From Candidatus Oscillochloris fontis (GTDB lineage Bacteria; Chloroflexota; Chloroflexia; Chloroflexales; Chloroflexaceae): a stretch of DNA of 35,555 nt. Position numbers and translations under genes: made by a program. The notes beneath the pieces are model-generated. The model saw only the letters and a program-made list of their open reading frames with translations, was not told where the DNA came from and made no database searches. Below, in pieces: positions 7,370 through 13,770 of this stretch. The stretch covers positions 1 to 35,555 of the forward strand of contig NZ_RYFD01000046.1 of NCBI RefSeq assembly GCF_004138135.1, given 5' to 3'. Every line of letters starts with the position of its first letter. The stretch's first letter is position 1.

Positions 7370-7791
7370 ACTATATTCTTGATACCAATATTATCTCGGA
7401 ACTGATCGCGAAACAACCCAATCCACATGTTATTGACTGGATTGATCAGTGTGATCCACAAACCGTATACTTGACCGTCATCACCATCGGGGAGCTACGC
7501 AAAGGGATCGAAAAGTTACCAGCCTCAACCCGGAAAGCAACCCTCACCGATTGGCTTGCAACAGATTTACTCCTTCGATTTGAGGGTCGTATTCTTGCCC
7601 TAACGACCGAGGTGATGTTGGTATGGGGGGAACTTACGGGTGCCTTAGAACTTCGGGGCACACCGATAGCCGCAATTGACTCGCTGATTGCGGCGATTGC
7701 TCTTCATGGAGGGTACACCTTGGTAACCCGTAATGAACGTGATTTCCGCTATACAGGTATTCCGGTCATTAATCCCTGGAACGCTGCATAA
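7366..7791 (+). CDS. PIN-domain ribonuclease toxin (VapC/FitB-like)
   Basis: A 141-residue PIN-domain protein. Acidic residues expected to bind the metal are Asp6 (YILDTNIISEL), Glu43 (TIGELRKGI), Asp105 (AAIDSLIAA) and Asp126 (TRNERDF). Length and motifs match VapC/FitB toxins, Mg-dependent RNases that cut tRNA, rRNA or mRNA. It is translationally coupled to the antitoxin (overlap ATGA at 7366-7369). The pairing with a Phd-type rather than a VapB-type antitoxin is common. The target RNA cannot be told from the sequence. Confidence 0.9.
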   Translation: MNYILDTNIISELIAKQPNPHVIDWIDQCDPQTVYLTVITIGELRKGIEKLPASTRKATLTDWLATDLLLRFEGRILALTTEVMLVWGELTGALELRGTPIAAIDSLIAAIALHGGYTLVTRNERDFRYTGIPVINPWNAA

Positions 7792-7797
7792 CCCGCC

Positions 7798-8259
7798 TCA
7801 AACCGCCTCGCGTTCGGTAAAACAATCCCACACAAACTGCACCCCTAACCCCAGCACTGCCGTATCCACCAGCGCCTCGATCATCACCGGGCGCAGGCCG
7901 AAGACGGGCGTGGTGACAAAGGCGAGGCCGCTGGCGATCAGGAAGAGCAGGCAGATCAGCCCTTCTTGGAGGCGTTGGTTACGGCTGAGGGTGGCACTGA
8001 CAACCGCGTAGCCACTTACGGCGGCACCGAGCACCCCACCAAGTGCCGCGCCCAAACGCCAGATCTGCGATTCCTCGCCGGAGAGCACCGCGATCAGTGC
8101 GATCAGCCCCGGCGCGACGAAGTGCATCGAGGCCGCATAGGCGACCCGTCGCCGCGCCGGGGTGGACATCCATAGCTCATACTTCATCTGCACCACGACC
8201 CACCAGAGGCCCAGCAGGGTGAAGGCGATTCCGGCAAGGGTGGCGTAGAAGTCGGCCAT
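7798..8259 (-). CDS. small four-helix membrane protein of unknown function
   Basis: A 153-residue hydrophobic protein with about four membrane segments (FYATLAGIAFTLLGLWWVVV, VAPGLIALIAVL, a Gly/Ala-rich helix LGGVLGAAVSGYAVV, and LICLLFLIASGLAFV) and a basic loop STPARRRVAY between the first two. I do not recognise the family. It lies 9 bases after the acyl-CoA synthetase stop on the same strand, with a ribosome site AGGAG before its ATG, so the two are one transcript. A role in handling the synthetase's lipid substrate is only a guess. Confidence 0.7.
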   Translation of the reverse strand: MADFYATLAGIAFTLLGLWWVVVQMKYELWMSTPARRRVAYAASMHFVAPGLIALIAVLSGEESQIWRLGAALGGVLGAAVSGYAVVSATLSRNQRLQEGLICLLFLIASGLAFVTTPVFGLRPVMIEALVDTAVLGLGVQFVWDCFTEREAV

Positions 8260-8268
8260 GGAGTACTC

Positions 8269-9882
8269 CTATTCCCAGTTCCAATCCTTAAACTTATCGC
8301 GCAGTTGGGTCTTGAGGAACTTGCCGGTAGAGGTACGCGGGATCTCCGCGACAAAGACAAAGGCATCGGGAATCCAGAACTTGGCGACCTTCGGCTCCAA
8401 GAAGGCGTGTAACTCTTCGGAGGTGACACTGGCCCCCTCTTTGAGCACGATAGCCGCCAGGGGGCGTTCGTCCCAGCGCGGATGGGCCACGGCAATCACC
8501 GCCGCCTCGCGCACCGCCGGGTGGCCCATGAGGGTATTTTCCAGATCGAGTGAACTGATCCACTCACCGCCCGACTTGATCAGATCCTTGGTGCGATCCG
8601 TGATCTTGACATACCCATCCGGGTCAATCGTTACCACATCGCCGGTACGGAACCAGCCGTCGCGGCTCCAGCGATCCTTCTCGCTCTCCAGCTTGAAGTA
8701 GCTTTCGGCAACCCACGGCCCGCGCACTTCAAGTTCTCCCATCGTCTTGCCATCCCACGGTGCTGCGCCGCCCTCGTGGGCTGCGCGTACCTCAACAAAG
8801 GGTACCGAAACCCCCTGGGTGGCGCGTAGCGCGTAGAGGGTATCCGCGTCGGCGCTGGTGGCCTCTTGCAGCTTGGGGCGCGAGACCGTGCCAAGCGGGC
8901 TGATTTCGGTCATGCCCCAGGCATGCACCACCTTCAGGTTGTGTTGATCGAAGGCACGGATCATCGCCTCGGGTGCGGCGGCCCCACCCACCACCATCTC
9001 CATGGGTTGCAGATTCCAGCGCTGCGGTTCCTTTTGCAGCGCCTGAAGCACCCCCATCCAGATCGTGGGTACCCCGGCGGTCTTGGTCACCTGTTCTGAT
9101 TCATAGAGATCGAGCAGACTGACCGGATCGAGGAAGGGGCCGGGCATAGCGATCTTGCAGCCGATTATCACCCCGGTAAAGGGCAGACCCCATGCGTTGA
9201 CGTGGAACATCGGTACGACCGGGGTCAGGGTATCATGTTGATTAAGATTAAGCGCATCGGGTAGCGCCGAGCAGAGCGAGTGGAGGATGGTGGAGCGGTG
9301 CGAATAGACCACACCCTTGGGCTTGCCGGTCGTACCTGAGGTATAGCACATCCCCAAGGGGGTGTTCTCATCAAGATCGAGGTACTGGAACTTGCCCTCG
9401 GCAGTAGCCAGGAAATCCTCGTAGCTCGTCAGCCCCTCAGGGACGGGCTGGCCACTCAGCGGCACCACCAGCACCTTCTCGACCTTGATATGATCCTTGA
9501 TCGCCTCATAGAGCTTGAGCAATACATCATCAACGATCAGGAAACGATCTTCGGCGTGGTTGATGATATAGATAATATCGCTCGGATGCAGGCGCAGATT
9601 GAGCGTATGCAGCACACCACCTGCCACGGGGACGCCAAAATAGGCTTCGAGGTGGGCATAGGTATTCCAACTCAGGGTTGCGACGCGATCACCCGGTTGC
9701 AAGCCTGCCTTTTGGAGCGCCTCGGCAAGCGCCCGTGAGCGGCGGTAGAAATCGGCGTAGGTGTAGCGGTGCAGCGACTTGTCGGGCATACGGGTAACGA
9801 TTTCGCTCTTAGGGAAGAGCGTACCAGCCCGTTCCAGCAGATGGTTCAGGGTCAGGGGGAAGCCCATCATCGTTGATCGCAT
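8269..9882 (-). CDS. medium/long-chain fatty acyl-CoA synthetase
   Basis: A 537-residue AMP-binding enzyme that activates fatty acids to acyl-CoA. Motifs in order: YTSGTTGKPKGVVYSHRST (phosphate loop), VPMFHVNAWGLP, VVHAWGMTEISPLG, WFRTGDV, KDLIKSGGEWISSLDLEN, and the catalytic lysine in RTSTGKFLK. The NAWG and GGEWIS motifs and overall length are those of AlkK-type medium-chain synthetases and their long-chain relatives. The ATG at 9882 is preferred because GGAG lies six bases before it; a GTG at 9894 would add four residues and has a poorer site. It is cotranscribed with the small membrane protein and divergent from the B12 sensor gene. Confidence 0.92.
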   Translation of the reverse strand: MRSTMMGFPLTLNHLLERAGTLFPKSEIVTRMPDKSLHRYTYADFYRRSRALAEALQKAGLQPGDRVATLSWNTYAHLEAYFGVPVAGGVLHTLNLRLHPSDIIYIINHAEDRFLIVDDVLLKLYEAIKDHIKVEKVLVVPLSGQPVPEGLTSYEDFLATAEGKFQYLDLDENTPLGMCYTSGTTGKPKGVVYSHRSTILHSLCSALPDALNLNQHDTLTPVVPMFHVNAWGLPFTGVIIGCKIAMPGPFLDPVSLLDLYESEQVTKTAGVPTIWMGVLQALQKEPQRWNLQPMEMVVGGAAAPEAMIRAFDQHNLKVVHAWGMTEISPLGTVSRPKLQEATSADADTLYALRATQGVSVPFVEVRAAHEGGAAPWDGKTMGELEVRGPWVAESYFKLESEKDRWSRDGWFRTGDVVTIDPDGYVKITDRTKDLIKSGGEWISSLDLENTLMGHPAVREAAVIAVAHPRWDERPLAAIVLKEGASVTSEELHAFLEPKVAKFWIPDAFVFVAEIPRTSTGKFLKTQLRDKFKDWNWE

Positions 9883-9934
9883 GAAGTTCTCCACTATTCC
9901 GCAGCAGCGCGGGTCTTCTCACTTCTCCACTCCA

Positions 9935-10042
9935 GTGGGGGTTCGGGGGCGGCGCAGCCGCCTCCGAAGATCTTTTTTGTTGATGTTTGGCGGCATAGCC
10001 GCCAAACATCAACAAACATTAGGGTTTGGGGCGCAGCCCCAC
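9935..10042. repeat. modular palindromic repeat element, copy A
   Basis: The element begins GTGGGGGTTCGGGGGCGGC with a short GGCGGC-GCA-GCCGCC hairpin, continues with a perfect 19-bp stem and 3-base loop (9976-9994 / 9998-10016, core TTTGGCGGC), and ends with GGGGCGCAGCCCC. The same modules recur at 13631, 21604, 25698 and 29152. It fills most of the 315-base gap between the acyl-CoA synthetase and the B12 sensor. Confidence 0.75.
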
Positions 10043-10151
10043 AGATTATGCACCAGCCGAAAGGATATAGGTATCATAGCAAGAGTAGTGTGGGGGAGTC
10101 AAATCTATATAGTATAGTAGAGGAATTGATTCACCAAACCAGTGCTGCGCT

Positions 10152-10160
10152 TGGTACAAT
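10152..10160 (+). promoter_or_regulatory. possible extended -10 promoter of the B12 sensor gene
   Basis: TGGTACAAT fits the extended -10 form (TG-N-TACAAT) and lies 38 bases before the chosen ATG. No good -35 occurs at 17 bases; TTGATT at 10126 is too far. Moderate guess only. Confidence 0.35.
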
Positions 10161-10197
10161 ATCTCTAACTATTTCTCTACGTTCTAGGAGCGCCGCT

Positions 10198-11241
10198 ATG
10201 AGCGAACACATCCACCAACCAATAGGAGAACTTCAATCCTCCTATTTGCATGCACTCGTCGCCGGTAGCGGACGTGAGGCGGATCGGGTGGTGACCGCAG
10301 CACTTGATCTTGCCGTGACACCGCAGCAGATCTACCTCGATATTTTCCAGCCCACGGCCTACCAGATCGGGCAACTCTGGCAGCGTAACAAGGTGAGTGT
10401 GGCCCAGGAGCACCTAGCCACCGCGATTGTTGAGCGTCAGATGGGCGAAATGCACCCAATGTTTCGGCCCAAACAGCCGCGTTCGCACACGATGGTGCTG
10501 GGGTGTGTCCCCGATGAGTGGCACCGGGTCGGTTTGCGGATGGTGGCGGACTTCTTCGAGGCTGATGGCTGGGACGTACACTATCTGGGGGCGAATGTAC
10601 CGGTGAAGGATTTGGTCGGATTGGCGCGCGAGAGTCATGCTGATCTGGTTGGTCTTTCGGCGGAGATGATCTTCAATGTGCCGAGGGTCTCCGAATTTGT
10701 CCAGGCGCTCGATCAGGCTGGGCTGAGTGGTATTCCGATTATTGCTGGGGGCATGCCGTTCATTGTGCAGCACGATCTTGCGCAAGCGCTGAATCTGCGT
10801 GGGAGTGCGCCAAATGCGGAGCAAGCGGTGCGTTTGGCCCACGAGATTGTGGGCACGAGATCAAGCCCGCCGAGCCCCTTGATGTTGGCGGCAACCGTGC
10901 TGGCACTACGGGCCAATAGTGAGAAGATCTTGGCCGAGGCGTTGGAACGTTCGCAGGTTGCCGGGGATACCGAGATCGCGCTGATCCACGCCGGGTACCA
11001 GTATGTGTTACGGATGCTCGATGCAGCCTTGGTGGCGGGCAGCCCGGAACTTCTGGATGGCCAGATTTCGTGGGCCAACGACCGCCAGCCCCATGATGGC
11101 ATTGCGCCAGAGCAACTGTTTGAGCGCTTGATTCGGATGGCTGACACGTTGCGCGAGACCTTGCCTAGCCCGCACGGTGCGATTGCGGCCAGTTATGTGG
11201 ATCGCTTGGTTGCGCAGCAGCAGGTGTATTTGGCGGGGTAG
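10198..11241 (+). CDS. CarH-like cobalamin-binding sensor lacking a DNA-binding domain
   Basis: A 347-residue protein from ATG 10198, which has TAGGAG at 10185-10190; the frame is open further upstream but has no ribosome site there. Residues 1-95 form a helical cap with the motif W61-x9-E71-H72 (WQRNKVSVAQEH), the signature of adenosylcobalamin-binding CarH photoreceptors. Residues about 97-230 are the Rossmann-like B12 domain with E107-W-H109-RVG (ExHxxG), His109 being the expected lower ligand, followed by YLGANVP and IIAGGMPF. The W-to-His spacing of 48 is close to CarH. Unlike CarH there is no MerR-type HTH; instead about 110 helical residues follow, ending at the stop. It therefore probably signals by protein contact, most likely with the convergent kinase/regulator pair. 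It could instead bind methylcobalamin or act as a redox sensor. Confidence 0.85.
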   Translation: MSEHIHQPIGELQSSYLHALVAGSGREADRVVTAALDLAVTPQQIYLDIFQPTAYQIGQLWQRNKVSVAQEHLATAIVERQMGEMHPMFRPKQPRSHTMVLGCVPDEWHRVGLRMVADFFEADGWDVHYLGANVPVKDLVGLARESHADLVGLSAEMIFNVPRVSEFVQALDQAGLSGIPIIAGGMPFIVQHDLAQALNLRGSAPNAEQAVRLAHEIVGTRSSPPSPLMLAATVLALRANSEKILAEALERSQVAGDTEIALIHAGYQYVLRMLDAALVAGSPELLDGQISWANDRQPHDGIAPEQLFERLIRMADTLRETLPSPHGAIAASYVDRLVAQQQVYLAG

Positions 11242-11312
11242 GGGCGAAGCATTGCCCCCCAATGTATTATGGGTTTAGCCAGTGATTCTGAGGGGGCAAT
11301 GCTTCGCCCCTA
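11239..11312. terminator. bidirectional terminator containing both stop codons
   Basis: Perfect 21-bp arms (11239-11259 and 11292-11312; TAGGGGCGAAGCATTGCCCC and complement) enclose a 32-base loop. The first TAG is the stop of the B12 sensor gene and the last three bases are the stop of the histidine kinase on the other strand. It is a symmetric structure suited to end both converging transcripts. There is no long T-run. Confidence 0.65.
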
Positions 11313-12539
11313 CAGTTCAACCGGCAACACGATCCGTGCTCGCGTCCCTTGACCGGGGCTACTCTGAAACTCCAGCTTCCCGCCGTGGCGCTCGATGATT
11401 CCTCGGCTGATCGCGATGCCTAGGCCGGTTCCCGAACCGACTGGGCGGGTGGTGAAGAATGGTTCACCGAGGTGCGCCAGTGTGGCGGCGTCCATGCCCA
11501 CACCTGTATCCACCACACAGATCTCGACCTGCTGATCCAAAAGCCGACTGCTGATCTGCACCTCGCCGCTATGCTGAATAGCCTGGATGGCGTTGGTGAG
11601 CAGGTTGAGTACCACCTGGTTGATCTGGCTGGGGTTGCAGACCACCTGCGGCAACTGACCATACTCCTCGTGAATCTTGATCCCCACCGGGGCGCTCGAA
11701 CGAGCAATGCGTACCGTACTCATCAGCCCGCTATTCAGATCGGCAGCGAGGGTGCCCGTCTCGTCGGGGCGGGCGAAGCTGCGCAGCGCTTTGACAATCG
11801 TGGCAATGCGCGTGACCCCCTCGCGGCTTTCGGGGAGGATGTCGTCTAGGTCGGCCCAGATCTGTTCGGCTTCGGCGTGCATGTCGAGATCGTGCTGCTG
11901 ATGAGCCAGATCGGGGTGGTTGGCGAGGAGATCATGGTAGGCTTGGTGAAGTTGACGTAATGTATTAAGACTACTATCGAGAAACTCCAGATTATTGGCC
12001 ACAAACGCCAGCGGGGTATTCACCTCATGGGCCACCCCAGCCACCAGTTGGCCGAGGGCACGCATCTTCTCCGAGCGCACCAATTGCACCTGGGTCTCTT
12101 TGAGCGCAGCGTGGGTTCGTTCAAGTTGGAGCAGGGCACCTTCGAGTTGTTGGTTTGTTGCGGACAACTGACTCGCGAGCGAGAGCGCGGCATCGAGGGG
12201 CCGCCCGATCAGCGCGACACCGGGCGATGATTCGGGGCTAGAACGCCAAGCCCAGGCCGTATAGGTCACCAGGATAGGTGCAGCACCGGGGTTGGGGTGG
12301 TTGAGCTCCCAATCATAGGTGATGCCCTCAAGTAGCGTCTCTTGTACGAGGAGCGTGGCCTTCTCTTGGCTAAAGGCATCCACGACACTCGCAAAGGGCT
12401 GGTTGATTAACGCCGTAGCTGGGCGGGCAAAGAGTGCTTCGGCGGCTGGATTGAGGTGGACAAAACAGCCCTCGGTATCGAGCAGGAGGAAGGGCAGGCG
12501 AGTTTGGGCAAGTGCGCTATCAATCAGTGCTGTACTCAT
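11310..12539 (-). CDS. PAS-domain sensor histidine kinase
   Basis: A 409-residue soluble kinase. An N-terminal PAS-like domain (residues about 8-100, with FLLLDTEGCFVHLNPAAEALF) is followed by a coiled coil (about 115-160, SATNQQLEGALLQLERTHAA). Next is the phosphoacceptor helix with His171 in GVAHEVNTPLAF, and then an ATPase domain with the N box (NLLTNAIQA), G1 (DTGVGMD), F (EPFFTT) and G2 (GSGTGLGI) boxes. No membrane segment or signal peptide is seen, so it senses an internal cue. It overlaps the response regulator gene by four bases (ATGA), which marks a cognate pair. The 'NTPL' box is typical of cyanobacterial and Chloroflexi kinases. Convergence with the B12 sensor suggests, but does not prove, that the latter provides the input. 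Confidence 0.92.
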   Translation of the reverse strand: MSTALIDSALAQTRLPFLLLDTEGCFVHLNPAAEALFARPATALINQPFASVVDAFSQEKATLLVQETLLEGITYDWELNHPNPGAAPILVTYTAWAWRSSPESSPGVALIGRPLDAALSLASQLSATNQQLEGALLQLERTHAALKETQVQLVRSEKMRALGQLVAGVAHEVNTPLAFVANNLEFLDSSLNTLRQLHQAYHDLLANHPDLAHQQHDLDMHAEAEQIWADLDDILPESREGVTRIATIVKALRSFARPDETGTLAADLNSGLMSTVRIARSSAPVGIKIHEEYGQLPQVVCNPSQINQVVLNLLTNAIQAIQHSGEVQISSRLLDQQVEICVVDTGVGMDAATLAHLGEPFFTTRPVGSGTGLGIAISRGIIERHGGKLEFQSSPGQGTRARIVLPVEL

Positions 12540-13522
12540 AGTTCCGCAGGTGGTGAGGGCGTTCGGGTTGGGGTGAGACGCGGACCCAAGCGCATCGCCG
12601 CCAACCAGCCACGATAGAAGAGCACCAGATCGCCCATCAACTCGGGCAGCAGCATGCGGGCTTCTTCGCTATAGGCAGCCGCCCGGACAACTGGTGCATC
12701 GGTGGTGCAGCGGTTCAATCCAGAGAGGTGAATCTCAACCACATCACGTGGCGTAGCCCAGACTGAACCAAGATGCTCACTCAGGGTATGTAACTGATCT
12801 GAGACATGCGACACGCTGCCGTGGGCACGCACATTGAGCGCATCCTCCAGAATTGTGGCATAGGTTGTGACCATCTCAGCGAAGCGGGTGGGCATACGTT
12901 GGGCGAGGCGCTGATTATCGGCGGGTGGCCCGGCAAAGAACGAGAGTTGTGAGGCGGTTGGGCTTGGTTCAGAGCGAATCCGTTCCCATTCGGCAAAGAG
13001 CGTGTCGGTGTTGCCTTCAACTAGGGCATCAAGGGTGCGCTGAATCTCGCTGATCTGATCGCGGGCTTCGGTAGCCGCATTGGCCGCCCGGTGCAGCACC
13101 GACGGATCAAGGAAGCCTACCTGATAGCTATGCACCGCTTCATCAAGCTGGTGGCGCAACTGCTGAATATCCCACGGTTTGGGGATAAAACCACGTACAT
13201 TACCAAGATTGAGCGCATCAACCAACGCTGAGACATCCGTATAGCCAGAGATCAGGATGCCAACGGCTTGCGGGCGCAGATCGCGCGCCTTCTCTAAGAG
13301 TTGCACCCCCGACAGATCGGGCATGCGTTGATCGGTCAGAATAACTGCAATTGGCTCACGCGCAATGACCTCCAACGCCTCCTCAGCCGTCGTCGCCGTA
13401 AAGACGGTGAAGCGGTCGCGCAGGCTGCGTACTAAGCTCCGGGTGATCGCTGGTTCGTCATCAACCACAAGAATCGCAGGGCGTCCCTGCGTCGTTGGTT
13501 CGCCGGATTTGAGAGTTGTCAT
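12536..13522 (-). CDS. response regulator with KaiA/RsbU_N-like helical output domain
   Basis: A 328-residue protein. Residues 15-135 are an intact receiver: acidic pair DD21-22, phosphoacceptor Asp64 in LTDQRMPDLSG, Ser/Thr in ISGYTD, and Lys115 in PKPW. A helical linker (about 140-185) follows. Residues about 210-310 form a helical domain with VVEIHL (261-266) and a C-terminal helix with EEARMLL...LVLFYRG (286-305). This pattern recalls the KaiA C-terminal domain and the related RsbU N-terminal domain (from memory of those families, not an alignment). There is no DNA-binding or enzymatic output domain, so it must act through protein contact. It is transcribed first in the pair, ahead of the kinase. 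No convincing ribosome site is seen; a TATAAT (minus strand, 13607-13612) lies about 85 bases upstream. Confidence 0.85.
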   Translation of the reverse strand: MTTLKSGEPTTQGRPAILVVDDEPAITRSLVRSLRDRFTVFTATTAEEALEVIAREPIAVILTDQRMPDLSGVQLLEKARDLRPQAVGILISGYTDVSALVDALNLGNVRGFIPKPWDIQQLRHQLDEAVHSYQVGFLDPSVLHRAANAATEARDQISEIQRTLDALVEGNTDTLFAEWERIRSEPSPTASQLSFFAGPPADNQRLAQRMPTRFAEMVTTYATILEDALNVRAHGSVSHVSDQLHTLSEHLGSVWATPRDVVEIHLSGLNRCTTDAPVVRAAAYSEEARMLLPELMGDLVLFYRGWLAAMRLGPRLTPTRTPSPPAEL

Positions 13523-13606
13523 GACAAACTGCTACTTTCTATGTACCCGAAAGTACGCGCTACAAATTCCTGCCACGACCTGCCCCAGGTTGAGGAATCA
13601 AACATC

Positions 13607-13612
13607 ATTATA
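13607..13612 (-). promoter_or_regulatory. possible -10 box for the regulator/kinase operon
   Basis: A perfect TATAAT on the minus strand, without a recognisable -35 at the usual distance; it would give a leader of about 80 bases before the response-regulator ATG at 13522. Suggestive only. Confidence 0.3.
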
Positions 13613-13630
13613 GCGCATACTCTTTGAGTA

Positions 13631-13659
13631 GGGGCGCAGCCCCAAGGACTTTGCCCATG
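13631..13659. repeat. partial copy of the modular repeat element
   Basis: GGGGCGCAGCCCCAAGGAC followed by CTTTGCCCATG matches the right end of the element at 29152-29252 base for base. Only this end is present, lying between the divergent regulator and RND genes. Confidence 0.65.
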
Positions 13660-13683
13660 CCCTGGTTACATGCTGCCCCCTAC

Positions 13684-13712
13684 TTGCGCGTTAGTTTATT
13701 TTACGCTATAGT
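13684..13712 (+). promoter_or_regulatory. promoter of the RND pump operon
   Basis: TTGCGC (13684-13689), a 17-base spacer and TATAGT (13707-13712) lie 58 bases before the RND start codon, in an AT-rich stretch. The TetR protein encoded at the end of the operon would be expected to act here, although no clear operator palindrome was found. Confidence 0.5.
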
Positions 13713-13770
13713 AAAAATTGGATCAGTGCAAAGTCTGAGCAATGGTTACAAGCCTCTTGAGGAGGATGGC

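Noticed and set aside
10126-10160. TTGATT / TACAAT as a -35/-10 pair for the B12 sensor gene
   Set aside because: The spacer is 23 bases, too long; only the extended -10 was kept, at low confidence.
13624-13770. upstream GTG start for the RND pump
   Set aside because: It would begin in a repeat fragment and precede the promoter elements at 13684-13712; ATG 13771 has a strong ribosome site.
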